This document shows, in pieces, positions 21,564 to 32,864 of a DNA stretch of 64,000 nucleotides. The stretch is from NCBI RefSeq assembly GCF_000003195.3, contig NC_012878.2:9722386-9786385 (forward strand). The letters run 5' to 3'. A model generated the notes under the pieces. It was not told the origin of the DNA, did no database searches, and worked only from the letters and a program-made list of their open reading frames with translations. The position numbers and the translations under genes are program-made. The number at the start of each line of letters is the position of its first letter. Position 1 is the stretch's first letter. Origin of the DNA: Sorghum bicolor (taxonomy: Eukaryota; Streptophyta; Magnoliopsida; Poales; Poaceae).

Positions 21564-21764
21564 GTTGTCTCCTCGAGCTCCACCTTGTTGGCATGCTAGC
21601 CGAAATTCTGCTAGCCACAGCTCGAGCTTGGTTTCGCCGTTGTATTAGGCCATGCTCGTGGGAGGGCGAAAGGTTTTGGGCAGCAGCATGCTGCGGATCG
21701 CCCTGCTTAAGACTCAAGGCCCTGGTGGCTCGGGGGGCCCTCCGGTCCTCATCGTTGTTAAAAC
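21564..21764 (-). pseudogene. gag: Element K gag segment between L and I insertions
   Basis: A short piece of K gag between two insertions. Minus-strand translation is alanine, arginine and glutamine-rich (ATRALSLKQGDPQHAAAQ), typical of the variable N-terminal part of Tat Gag. It is supported mainly by position: it joins the pieces at 25212 and 20365 when L and I are removed. Confidence 0.55.
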
Positions 21765-22344
21765 TGTTGACACTTGCTAACACCACTTGAATACTAGGTT
21801 GTCATCCCCAGCATGGCACTAGAGTGTACTATGTTATTTATACGCACACAGATAAATCCGCAAGCGCATGGATACCGTTGTAGCTTTTACCCGGCTAAAG
21901 GTTTTATCGTATCCACAGGGAAATGGGAGAACTGATCAACGTAGATAGATAGGTTGGTGTAAATAGGAAAGATGGTAGAATTGAATAAGAACAATATTAA
22001 AGGTAAGATAACAATGGGTGATAATAGGGGAATAGAGAGTAGAGCAATCTAATATATGGGCGATGGTAGGAGAACAGAGAGGATAACTATGGTTTCTCTA
22101 CTTCAAAGGGGTATGTCTATGTCTGGGACGAACCACGTGATAAGATTACACCACAAAGGATGCTTATCCATAGGCCGATAAACCCTACCAGTCCTGCTAA
22201 CGGGAGGTGGACTACAGAGGACCAACGTACCTGTCACCCACGTGGCCTACCACACGATTCGGCTAACAGGGGATATCCACAAGTAATCTAGGTCTAAGCA
22301 CCACACTTACACCTATACTACAACTCTCACCTATAGCGTCCTAT
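21765..22344 (-). repeat. Truncated 3' LTR of element I
   Basis: Matches 23872-24464 of the 5' LTR from TGTTGACACTTGC to CTATAGCGTCCTAT, then stops abruptly at a CACTA-type end. Confidence 0.85.
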
Positions 22345-22612
22345 CACTACAAGAGATGTGTGGCTTTTTGACGTATTTAGTGTGACGATGGGTCATTATG
22401 TCACTATATTATCTATTTTTTGACGTTATTTTCTAGAAATTTCAATTTAGTGACCTTTGAAAATTGTACGTCACAATATATGTCAGACACCTATTTTAAG
22501 TTCATTTAGTGACACTATTTTCTACGTCATGAGGCCAATTTTATAGTGTTACGAGCCTTTGACAAAGATTTTGTGTCATAAAAATATTCATTAAATTATT
22601 TTAAATAATATC
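22345..22612 (+). mobile_element. CACTA-type DNA transposon terminal fragment
   Basis: Begins CACTACAAGAGATGTGTGGC exactly where the I LTR breaks off. Short subterminal repeats in both orientations follow (TTTTTGACG at about 22367 and 22427, TAGTGAC at 22448 and 22507, ACGTCA at about 22470 and 22524), the normal organisation of a CACTA end. The right side runs straight into the C-terminal part of the I ORF near 22612 with no inverted terminus, so the rest of the transposon was lost in a deletion that also removed the 3' part of I. Confidence 0.55.
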
Positions 22613-22945
22613 TATCCTTATGGTCTTCATGACTCCTATGGTTTGGTCATCTTGGTGAAATGCTAGGATCCTCATGAGACTGGAAAGGAGAGGGATAAGA
22701 GAGATCTCTAAGATCAAGGATGGATTTAGAACTTGTGAACATGGAAGGGGAGCAAATAGAATTTTCTATATGTCTTAGCTCTCCTTCACTTGATATGTCA
22801 TCCTCGACTTGTTCATAATAGGAACCAGGACATTCTCTAAGAGAACCATCATTGCAAGGATTTGAATTATCTATGCTTGAAAGTCTCTTATGGAACGAGA
22901 AGTCTAAACCATCAGTATCTGAAAGATTTAAGGTCAGAATTCCTT
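22613..22945 (-). pseudogene. C-terminal half of the I ORF, out of frame with Gag
   Basis: In the third minus frame from about 22945 the translation (EEGILTLNLSDTDGLDFSFH, then KRLSSIDNS, GSLRECPGS, HIENSICSPS, SHEDHK) aligns with the C-terminal half of the H ORF (EEEILPLEIHFGMSLNFLLH, KRPLSAYS, HLEDNLIFSPS, SHQDHK). This shows that I and H share this domain although their N-terminal halves are different. A small frameshift separates it from Gag. Confidence 0.6.
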
Positions 22946-23716
22946 CTTCCCTTGGAGAATTTTGGGGTATGATGGTTTAGGATCGATAGCTAAAGTTTGG
23001 GATTGAAGTGGTTGTGATATGGCTATCAAAACTTCTTCTTGTTGTCTAGGAACTGGTTCTTTCTCTTTCTCAGGGATATAAATGCTAGGAAACTTTCCAC
23101 TCAATGAATCAATTAAATCCCTAGCTTCACTAGCAGGTTGGTGATAGAAGGATCCTCTAGAGGCTGTATTCAAGGTTTGCTTATTTTCCCTACTAAGGCC
23201 CTCAAAAAAGTGAATTAGAAGAACTTCTTCTAGAATAGAAAGCTTTGGGCCAGTGAGAGTAAGGTTAATAAAGCGGTCCCATGATTTGCCAAGAGATTCT
23301 TCTTCTAGTTGTCTAAAAGAAATAATCTCACGCCGAAGTTCTGCCACTTTGGGGATTGGAAAATATTTAAAAAGAAAACTATTATATAACTCCTTCCAAT
23401 CTCCATGAACACTCCCTACTTTGAGTTTGTACCAATGTCTAGCTTTTCCTGTTAAAGAGAACGGAAAGAGCTTCCATTTAAGGGTCTCATCGGACATGCC
23501 TTCTATGCGAAGGAGGTCACAGACTCGATAAAACTCTCTTAGGTGTGTGTATGGGTTTTCTTCACCTTCTCCTGAGAAAGGTTGTTTTTGAACAAATTCT
23601 ATGTATTCGGGGTCTATCTCAAAACTAGATGCTATGATAGGTTTTGAAGATTTTGGTGGTTCGAGATGTGTGCCCGTAGGTCTATGAAATTCATAGATAT
23701 ACATGTTTGCATTCAT
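22934..23716 (-). CDS. gag: Element I Gag (260 aa)
   Basis: The ATG at 23716 lies 131 bp inside the primer site. It has the usual retrotransposon Gag layout: NPYTHLREFYRVCDLLR (about 54-70), LKWKLFPFSLTGKARHWY (about 79-97), WKELYNSFLFKYFP (about 106-120) and REIISFRQLEEESLGKSWDR (about 128-148), then VLLIHFFEGL. No zinc knuckle. The frame closes at 22934, but homology continues in another frame, so the original protein was longer. No protease or pol follows in this copy. Confidence 0.8.
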   Translation of the reverse strand: MNANMYIYEFHRPTGTHLEPPKSSKPIIASSFEIDPEYIEFVQKQPFSGEGEENPYTHLREFYRVCDLLRIEGMSDETLKWKLFPFSLTGKARHWYKLKVGSVHGDWKELYNSFLFKYFPIPKVAELRREIISFRQLEEESLGKSWDRFINLTLTGPKLSILEEVLLIHFFEGLSRENKQTLNTASRGSFYHQPASEARDLIDSLSGKFPSIYIPEKEKEPVPRQQEEVLIAISQPLQSQTLAIDPKPSYPKILQGKKEF

Positions 23717-23871
23717 GATAGACCAGAGATCAAGGATTAGATAAGAAGAAAGAATAGCAGAGATAAGGCAAATGATATGAAAAGTATATTTTTTTTATTT
23801 TTTAGAAAATGATTAAGCTAGTTCGTAGTCAACTCAGCATCCCTCTCCCCGGCAACGGCGCCAAAAATTCT

Positions 23872-25211
23872 TGTTGACACTTGCTAACACCACTTGAATA
23901 CTAGGTTGTCATCCCCAGCATGGCACTAGAGTGTACTATGGTATTTATACGCACACAGATAAATCCACAAGCGCACGGATACCCTTGTAGCTTTTACCCA
24001 GTTAAAGGTTTTATCATATCCACAGGGAAATGGGAGAACTGATCTACGCTCTAACTTAACCTAGATAGATAGGTAGGTGTAAATAGGAAAGATGGTAGAA
24101 TTGAATAAGAACAATATTAAAGGTAAGATAACAATGGGTGATAATAGGGGAATAGAGAGTAGAGCAATCTAATATATGGGCGATGGTAGGAGAATAGAGA
24201 GGATAACTATGGTTTCTCTACTTCAAAGGGGTATGTCTATGTCTGGGACGAACCACATGATAAGATTACACCACAAAGGATGCTTATCCATAGGCCGATG
24301 AACCCTACCAGTCCTGCTAACGGGAGGTGGACTATAGAGGACCAACGTAGCTGTCACCCACGTGGCCTACCACACGATCCGGCTAACAGGGGATATCCAC
24401 AAGTAATCTAGGTCTAGGCACCACGCTTACACCTATACTACAACTCTCACCTATAGCGTCCTATAGATTAAAGTACTCAAAAGTGTTGTGAACCAGAACA
24501 TACATGGATAGTAATTGCATAATGAAATAGAAGTAGATTACTAGAGTCATCCCATGAGCAAGCTTGATTAGAGCTTGATCATGGCGAAGTACAACCAGAG
24601 GAAGAACTGACAGGCCAGCCTCTCCTCCAATCCTCCCTCGCTCTCCATCTCGCTACTATTTAGATCTACTCTAGTTTAGAGATGAGAGGAGAGCTCTCAT
24701 CTCCAAACCCTAGCTTTTGCTCTATCTATGAATAATGAATAAGGATGAAGAAGTTGTCTCCTCTAGGGGCTAGGGGGCCTGCTTATATAGTCCCCTCAAG
24801 TGAATCTGGGCCGTCGGATCAAACCGACATTAATCGCACAGTTTTCCTTGATCCTTTAGGTCGGTGGAGCATGATCCGCGAAGTAGAACATGATTGGCCG
24901 AAACACAAGGGCAGGCGCCCAAGGGGGGAGGGCGGGCGCCCTGTCCCCGAGCCCGCTCAGCTTCCCGTTCGTTCCTGTGGCTTCTGGAGTCTTCTAGATG
25001 ATAGAAAATTGCGGGGCACGTTAATATCTCTATGTAAACCCGACATGTGGGCCTTTCCTCCATATTTCCTAATAACCCCCTGCAGAAATAGACAAACACC
25101 AAAACTTGTGGAATTCTGTCAGATAAAACCCTAAGTCTAGGTGTTGGTTGCATTTGGATCCTTTTCTTTATTTATTTGATGATTATATTTGGTACTTAAG
25201 GACCATCAACA
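23872..25211 (-). repeat. 5' LTR of element I (1340 bp)
   Basis: From TGTTGACACTTGC to GGACCATCAACA on the plus strand. It shares the promoter half with A, H and M (TATA at 24781-24790, GC boxes at 24909 and 24930), while the other half, ending AGTGTCAACA on the minus strand, is specific to I. Confidence 0.9.
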
Positions 25212-26393
25212 ATAACGCCCACCACGGTATGCGTTGTAACCTCGTTCCTCGGTGTCCCCATGCTTCCATCGACCATGCTCGTTGATGTTGTGGGACGCAT
25301 CGTGTGGTTCATGGTTGTCGATGATGCGCTCCCGGATTGGCGCTGCCTTCTTGCCTCGAGGGGACACTTCCTGATGGATGGAAACCTCCCTCTCATGGTG
25401 TGCTGGCTCGACGTGTCGTTTTGAAGCCAACCCTTGATGCCTAGAGGCTGAGCTCTCGGCCTGCTGTGCCACCGCGACATGGAGCAAACCCCGAACCTCA
25501 TCCCATATGCGGCGTGCTTGGGGATTCGAGAGTTCAGGCATGTTGCGTAGGAGCATTGTTGCTGCCATGATGTTTTGACCTACTCGAGGGAAACGGTTGA
25601 TGAGGCACTCTGGTTCCCCATCTTCAATGATCTGTCGAAAGACGTCTTGAGCTCGTCCTCTAGCTCCACCACCGTGCGGAGGCGCTTGGTCCTGCTCAAG
25701 AGCTTGTTCTAGCTGGTTCAGCCGCTCCCAGTCCTCGTCGAGCTTGGCCTTTAGCTCTCATAGTTGTGCGAGTTGTGCAGCCTTGTCTTCCTGGGGAAGG
25801 GGTGGGTCCGGCCACCCCTCTTGTTTGGGAGTTCTGGGTTGCCTCCCGCTGCTGGTGCGGCAGCGGCGGCGCCGGCTTTGCCATCATCCTCGGTGTCATC
25901 GTTAGAGGCAACGGCTCCATCCACGATGTTGAAGCATTCCCATGTGGGGTCGTAGCTATCGGACTCAGAGTCAGGGTCGGGTTCCGCGGTGGTGTAGAAG
26001 CATCTCTGCCACTCCGCCAACTGCTGTCTCAGTGTGGTGAGGGTGTATCGTCCAGGTCCAAGAGCTCGAGGCCTGTGTATCTGCGGGAAGCTCGAGTTCT
26101 CGACTGGCGACGGGGTTGCCCTCTATGTCATCGTGTTGCACGGGAGAGTCAGTGGCCACTCCGCGTGCACACTAGTGCTAGGACAGGTTAGCACGGAGTA
26201 GGTTACCGCCGCATTGTTGAGGCCGAACGGGAGCAGACGCCGGTCAGCAAATAGCCCATGCAGCAGCAGGGCGGATAGTGGTGAGGTCACATGTTCCATC
26301 GCCATGGAGTTGGGCTCCCTCGACGCCACAAAGCAGCGATTGCCGTTGCAGCTTGCTGGCCCATTCGCGATCCCCGAGCGCAGGCGAGACGGG
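25212..26393 (-). pseudogene. gag: Element K gag, N-terminal region
   Basis: Minus-strand frames between 26020 and 25212 give an acidic then alanine-rich Gag N-terminus (LRQQLAEWQRCFYTTAEPD; DSYDPTWECFNIVDGAVAS; AAAAAPAAGGNPELPNKRGG), then a charged, frame-shifted continuation. Several frames must be joined, so the copy is dead. It is bounded by the I insertion on the left and the H insertion (TSD ACGGG) on the right. Confidence 0.6.
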
Positions 26394-27621
26394 TGTTGAT
26401 ATTTGTTAACGCCATCAGGAATTGATCTACAAGCGCACGGATATCGGTGAGCCGTTGACCTGGGAGGTTATCCAGAGTATCGTATTTATATTTTTACCAC
26501 TGGGAGAAAGCGTGCATCTGACTAGCCAAATCTATTGCTACTACCCTTTAGGCTACAAACAATGTGATTTGATGTGAGCGATGTATAGAGAAGACTACAA
26601 CCACACTCTCGTTCTAACCTTGGTAAGGATGATCTACTGTTCTATTGGGGAGGCTTACAGAATCTAGACACCACAAACGATGTTCGACCCGCACCTATAA
26701 ACCCTACTGATCCTACTAACGGGATGTGGGCTACAAAGGTAACTCAAAAATGTCATGTTCCTCGCTACTACCACGGTCCAGCTAGACAGGGGATATCTAT
26801 GAGTACCCTAGCCCAAACACCACGTTTACGCTAACAATGATTACTCTAAACTCAACCGGAAGAGATTAAAGTAAACTCATAAACCAAAGAACAATAAGAA
26901 CAAAGAACTTACTAGAATTTAGAAGTCGAAATACTGAAGAATCCTAGGAGCAAGCCTAGGGTTAGGAGACTTGATCCCGCAGGTACAACCTCGGAGTAGA
27001 CACCGACAGGCCGGGCTTCCTCCGATCTACACCTCCACTCTATCTCTCTCAATCTAGTAGAACTAGTTCTACTCTTACATTGGATGCTAAGCCCTATGAG
27101 GTGGGAACCCTAAGGAACATCTCTCTCTGAATCCTCTCTAGAAAATATGCTAATGAATAATGAGGATTGCCTCCTCTAGGGGCCATGGGGGCCTGCTTAT
27201 ATAGTCCCCTCAAGTGAATCTGGGCCGTCGGATCAAACCGACATTAATCGCACGGTTTTCCTTGATCCTTTAGGTCGGTGGAGCATAATCCGCGAGACGG
27301 GACCTGATTGGTCTGTGTAGCTGGGCGGGCGCCCAAGGGGGAGGGCGGGCGCCCTGCCCCCGGGCCCGTTCGGCCTCCCGTTCGTTCCCGTGGCTTCTGG
27401 AGTCTTCTAGATAGAAAATTGTGCGGCACGTTAATATCTCTATGTAAACCCGACATGTGGGCCTTTCCTCCATATTTCCTGATAACCCCCTACAGAAATA
27501 GACAAACACCAAAACTCGTGGAATTCTGTCAGATAAAACCCTAAGTCTGGGTGTTGGTTGCATTTGGATCCTTTTCTTTATTTATTTGATGATTATATTT
27601 AGTACTTAAGGACCGTCAACA
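26394..27621 (-). repeat. 3' LTR of element H (1228 bp)
   Basis: From tgttgatatttg to gaccgtcaaca. Minus-strand TATA (CTATATAAG, 27196-27204) and paired GC boxes at 27323 and 27343 (20-bp spacing). Confidence 0.95.
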
Positions 27622-30600
27622 AACTCCCCCAAGCTTACCTCTTGCTCATCCCTGAGCAAGGGTGGACTCAAGAGTTTCTGCAGTGGTTTCATGCCTTAAA
27701 AGTACACATGCATCCAAGCAAGATCTCATCTCTGAGTTAGAGTAAACTTTTAAGACTTAAAACTTACTCATTTTACCTTTCACCATGGGGCTTGCAACCG
27801 TCACTTGTGTCTTGAGCAGTTAAAAGATAGAACGGTCAAGTCAAGCGTCATGTCTCTTGTTCTTTGATCAGCTATAGCTTAGGAGTTTTTGTAGATTTTC
27901 AAATAAAACTCAGAGATTCCTTGTATGACTCTCTCAAATCTCTCTTTTGTGATATTTCTGGATCCTTTCCAAGGCAGTAATGGTATATGCCTTCTCTCAA
28001 AGTATGTGGTATTTTTGGTATGAGGCATAGTGATATTGCCTTCTCTCTCACCCTACTCTAATAAGGTTTTGATATCTGGAGCTCATAGGTGGGGGATAGA
28101 TAATACATACCTACAAAACATTTATTGCATAGTCAAACCATGGATCCAGAAGAACAAGTCAATAAGTCAAATTAAGATGTGCATGTGTGGCGAGTGAATG
28201 GTGTATGGTGATGATGGTGATAACAATGGTAAAAGTCTAATTCTACTTTTGCTCTTTTTAGGGGATACATACCTTTCTTGCACTTTGAAGCTTTTTGAGG
28301 AGAATGAGATGCTGTATATTTTCTTTTTCTTTTCTCTCAGGTGGGTATCTTGTACCTCTAATTCTACTGTCAGACACTTGTCCATTTTTACCTCTTGTCT
28401 CACTTTTTCTTTTCTTCGAGGTTCCGGGCACTTGCCCCTGTTTATTTCCTCATATTTTTCCTTTTCTCTTTTCTTTTTTTTCAGAACACTCACCCTCCTG
28501 GAATAATGTAGCAAGTTGTAGTAACCAAAATAACTGGAGCATTTATTTCACAAGGAATAACAGGGATAGGAAAACATTTTTGGCTATTCTCTTCTAGGTA
28601 GGAGTAGAATAATTTTGGGTGGCTGTGGAGATGGAAATGAGTGGATATATGTGGATGCATACTTCCGGAGTAGAAGCAACATGTGTGAGTGAACGTGCAA
28701 GTGAATCTTGATTTTAACCGCATGACAAGCTCCTAAGGGTCTACACAGCTTGACCACACTCAATGCTCATAAGCAGTAAAAGTAAATGTATGGTTCATAG
28801 TCTAATAGGCATGTATATATGGCTGTGGTAGGAATTTAAACTCTCATCATACAAGAACTCATCATGTGTTATTTTAAAGATTTTTCAAAGATAATATTCT
28901 CCAGAATTCTAGCATCTCTAGGAACAGATAAACAGTAGCTCAACCTTCCCATATCATATCCGTTAACGACTTAGACTTTTGATCAGGTACTCTTCCCACA
29001 AGTTCATGTTTAGAGCAGGTTTAAATTATAACAGTTATGCCTAAACTTGAGAGAGAGCTCAAACTTGAAAACTAGGTACATGGCAGAGCAACTATTTATC
29101 ATATCCATGTAAGAGTTTATCATTGAAGTTCAGTTTGGCCTAGACACTTTATTTATTTATTTAGCAAACTAAGCAAAGATATATATAAACACAAAATTTT
29201 TATTTAGGTTTTCATGATTATGCATCTTTTTATTATTTGAGTAAAGTATAAACGTGAGTAGAAACACTTAGCTGGATAAATGGGGGTGCTCTCCCCCAAG
29301 CTGGATTTTGACGTAATTTCTTTTGATGTAGCTAGCAGGTGGCGGAGGTGTATTTGAATGTCGGCAGCACCCTGACAGCGATTACTATGTCCTCCGCCTG
29401 CTAGTCTTCTTTGATCCTTGAATTCTGTGGAGCTCAAATAGACAACAAAGCTTTATGGAACTGGTTAAGTGTTAGCATAAAATCTCTTAGCCTTTATCAT
29501 ATTGAGATTCCTCCTAATAAATTTTATTTATTTAGCAGGATCATGCACTTATTTTTTTTTATATTTTTAATGTAAGATGAAAACATATTTATTTTATGCC
29601 ACCACAGTCAATATACCTATGGGTTTTAAACCACAAGTCTACTCACATGGGGCTTTAGATTTTGTGATGCAGTGCAACGAACAAATATTTTTTGTTTTCT
29701 TTTCTAATGCTAATGTGGAAAAGTAAATATGCTAATGCAAGTGATGGAATAAAAAGGAAAAGGAATGCAGTAAAGATAAATATGGATAAATACTAATTTT
29801 ACCTTCCGCCAAGGATCCAATGTTTTAAGTCTTCTGAACAAGACTTCTCACCGTGTTCATTCTTTAGGTGTGTCATTTGATTCAGGTGTGGACCATGATG
29901 TCTGCACCTCTTGATATGGTGTCACCCATGTTCTTCGTTTGTCCAGCAGTTCGAGGTGCGGCGTTAGCAGCATCCTGCTTAGTGTGTTTGTGCTCGTAGA
30001 TCCAAGCCCTTCGCTTGGCGGAATCTGGAAGTTGTAAAACTCTTCAGGTTTTGCTCGAAGTGTACCTACTCATAGCGACAAGGCAGAGATCAAGTGCATG
30101 GGCCCTGTTGATGAAAAACACCAACAGAACCAAAAGTGTATTTGTTCTTCTCTAACCTTAAGCATAGTGAGCAAGACAAAGTTGATGGATAAGATCATGA
30201 GTGTAGCATTTAAAACATTAGTCAGATCAGATTGCTCGACCTAATGGAAAGATAATCTATCTATATTTATGTTTTGTTTATATCTTCCAAAGATTGAATG
30301 TGCAACATTTTAGCTTATATGATTAGGAGTGTGGAATCACTCAGGTAGTACTAAGAGCAAAGATTAAAGGACTAAACATGTTGAATTAATTGGGTTGGTT
30401 AATTTGGAGTTACAAATCATACATGTTTGTCTCTTTATTTTATGTAGACGCCAGAACCAAGGAGAAGCTTATAAAAGCGATAGTCAAGTACCTTAAGATG
30501 TTACCTTACTTGAAGAGTGATGGTACAGTCTCACCTTGTGGAAGCTTTCCTTTCTTAGCGGTTGTGCATCGTGTTTGTGGCACTCTTTGTCTCGTTCCAT

Positions 30601-31626
30601 GGATCATCTCTCTATGATGAATGAGCTATGCCTTCCTTGTGTAAATTGTTAACCTTCATGTGTCTCTCTCTTTGTCTCCCATATGAGTTTATCTCAGGAC
30701 TTCCCATGTCAATATTGAAAGTTTTCCTACAAACAGTCCAATAAAATATCCAATATCTACTATAACATACTATTGGCTCAAAAATCAACCTAGACACCAT
30801 GTCTAATTTGATTTAGGAGGGCATTTTAACCTAAGCACCATGCTTAATTTAAAATCCCTTGGAAGTAAGATCATCATTCCTAAACTAAACACCATGCTTA
30901 TTTAAGAGATAAATGAAACTACTCCAAACCTAGACATATACTAAAGCAAATAAAGGTAGCATGAGAGCATTTATAGAGATCTACTCAAGTGGAGATGAAG
31001 TAGTGTGATTAGTATTTAACAAATTGAGCATGTCTCAAAGGTTGGGACAACCAACATAACAACATGGCAAAGGATGTTTTTATGTAAAGTACTCCCCCAA
31101 GCTTGATTTTGCAAAATTCAAGTTTGGATTTAATTCAATGTTGTATGATGATTGGTTGGACATACCTTGTGCTTGTCATTCATCCAATCTTCTTGCTCCA
31201 ATCCTGGAAAGGTTAGTGACAAGAATACCCGAAGGAATATTTTTACAATTATCCTTATATGCTCAATACACCAGGTAATGTTGCAAATAATTAAAAGCTC
31301 CTATTACGATCTGAACAGTGCTTATTTTAGGACACTAAGCTTGTCCTTGGGAAACCATCAATTTATGTCGGCAAAGTGGTTTCCCTTCCAATGCTGACCT
31401 ATATCAAGATCAACTCAACGAGATCTACAATATTTATTATAGACATATGCATCGACAACCACCCTTTTAAAGTTTTATAAATAGAAAGGAAGAGGGGGTT
31501 GGAGATCTCAAATGTGGTGATGTTGGAGAGACCAATAGATTGGAAAGATGTTGCATATGAGCATGGAGTAAACGAAGTGGCTATGAAATAAATTCCATGC
31601 TCATTAATGTTATCTTCGTCTCCAAT
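27622..31626 (-). other. Non-coding region of element H with three polypurine-like tracts
   Basis: Four kilobases without a credible ORF. The distal part (27622-30000) is homologous to the non-coding 3' region of A, F and G. The proximal part (about 30100-31600) is shared with G (about 55080-56530). AGCTTGGGGGAG-type purine tracts occur at 27624-27635 (next to the LTR), 29291-29302 and 31092-31103. The long conserved non-coding stretch may hold packaging or replication signals. Confidence 0.6.
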
Positions 31627-32742
31627 CTAAATGTTCAGAGTTTCTCCTAGATTGGTCTCACCTGTGTCCTCTTCTGTAGTTGAATGAATCTCATCTTCAA
31701 AGGGAGTCAAGAACTCACCATTTGAAATTGAGCCAAAGTCAGAATCCATTAAGGCTTCTTCCTTGTCCATCCATTCAATGGTGATAGCACATGGATTTTT
31801 AATGCCCTCTAGCCATTGATGTTGCTCTTCTCGATCCTCCTTGTGGTCTTGGTGACTCTTATGCGTGGGATGTCTAGAGAGATTCATAGGATCATCGGGA
31901 GGTTCAAGAGAAAGAGCGTAGTAGAAATTATTAGGCTCAAGGATGGGGTTAAAGATAGGTTTGAATGAGTCATCAAAAGTGGGCGTAGAAGGGGAGAAGA
32001 TGAGATTGTCTTCTAAATGGCTTCGCTCTCCTTCTATTGCATCCCTTAAGATGCCATCCTTGAGTCTTTCTAGATGTCCATCAAAGGGATTGGATTTGAG
32101 ATGCTTTCTAAGAGATCCCTTCTTAGGAAGGTTCAGACTATATGCACTCAAAGGTCTCTTATGAAGTAGGAAGTTTAAACTCATCCCAAAATGAATTTCC
32201 AAAGGTAGAATTTCTTCTTCCCTTAGATAATTTTGGAGTACTACTAGTTTGGGTTGGATAGCTGAATCATGGAACTGAAATGTTTGGAAATCGGCTATTG
32301 AAACTTCCTTTCCTTGTCTGAGAGATGATTCCTTCTCTATCTCTAGGATTTTTTTATGAAGACTAGTGCAAGAAGGATGTCTACGAATGAAGACATACAT
32401 TGCTTTACTAATAGATAAAGAAAGAAAAACTCTACCAAAGGTTATATGATTAAGACCAATCAGAAAATATCGAGGAAAAACATGGTCTTGTAGGGCTAGG
32501 TCTAACACAGAATTTATAGAAAGATTAAAAGATTCCCTAGGTGTAGCTAAAAGTTCATTATCTTCTTGATTAAAAGATAGGACCTCGGCTATAGAAAAGG
32601 GTTGGTTTTGACATATTGCAATCAACTCCGAACACAGATCATAATTAGGGGCAAAGAAAGGACTTGTTGACTCCCATGGTCTATGGCTGGTCTCTGAAGG
32701 TGTAAAAAATTCAATAATAGGTGTGGAATTTGAGTTATCCAT
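31627..32742 (-). CDS. Element H ORF, 371 aa, unrecognised protein
   Basis: The ATG at 32742 lies about 100 bp inside the primer site, the usual place for gag. The frame stays open upstream into the LTR, but the first methionine of the family-conserved part (MDNSNSTPIIEFF) is shared with G. Residues 1-190 contain repeated hydrophobic segments (SINSVLDLALQDHVFPRYFL; HITFGRVFLSLSISKAMYVF) that I do not recognise. Residues 190-371 are charged and serine/proline-rich and align with the frame after Gag in element I. No zinc knuckle, protease or polymerase motif. Intact over 371 codons while G is broken, so H is the better template for study. Confidence 0.65.
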   Translation of the reverse strand: MDNSNSTPIIEFFTPSETSHRPWESTSPFFAPNYDLCSELIAICQNQPFSIAEVLSFNQEDNELLATPRESFNLSINSVLDLALQDHVFPRYFLIGLNHITFGRVFLSLSISKAMYVFIRRHPSCTSLHKKILEIEKESSLRQGKEVSIADFQTFQFHDSAIQPKLVVLQNYLREEEILPLEIHFGMSLNFLLHKRPLSAYSLNLPKKGSLRKHLKSNPFDGHLERLKDGILRDAIEGERSHLEDNLIFSPSTPTFDDSFKPIFNPILEPNNFYYALSLEPPDDPMNLSRHPTHKSHQDHKEDREEQHQWLEGIKNPCAITIEWMDKEEALMDSDFGSISNGEFLTPFEDEIHSTTEEDTGETNLGETLNI

Positions 32743-32864
32743 AAAGATGGAAAAAATAAAAATATAAAAGAATAAAAGTATAAAAGTATAATACAAGATA
32801 ATAGGAAGACTCAAAGTTATCTCAGCAAACCGTCTTTCCCCCCGGCAACGGCGCCAGAAATGCT

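Larger units (their letters stand above)
21765..25211 (-). mobile_element. Element I: truncated LTR retrotransposon with Gag, containing a CACTA end
   Basis: The 5' LTR is complete at 23872-25211. The 3' LTR is truncated at 22344. Flanks AAAAC (21760-21764) and ATAAC (25212-25216) are a duplication with one mismatch. Gag is at 22934-23716. The expected 3' non-coding region, polypurine tract and the rest of the 3' LTR are missing, replaced by a 268-bp CACTA-type terminal segment. Minus orientation follows from the primer site at 23847-23863. Confidence 0.85.

Noticed and set aside
30390..30617. 75-codon plus-strand ORF in element H
   Set aside because: Not conserved in the homologous part of G and carries no known motif.
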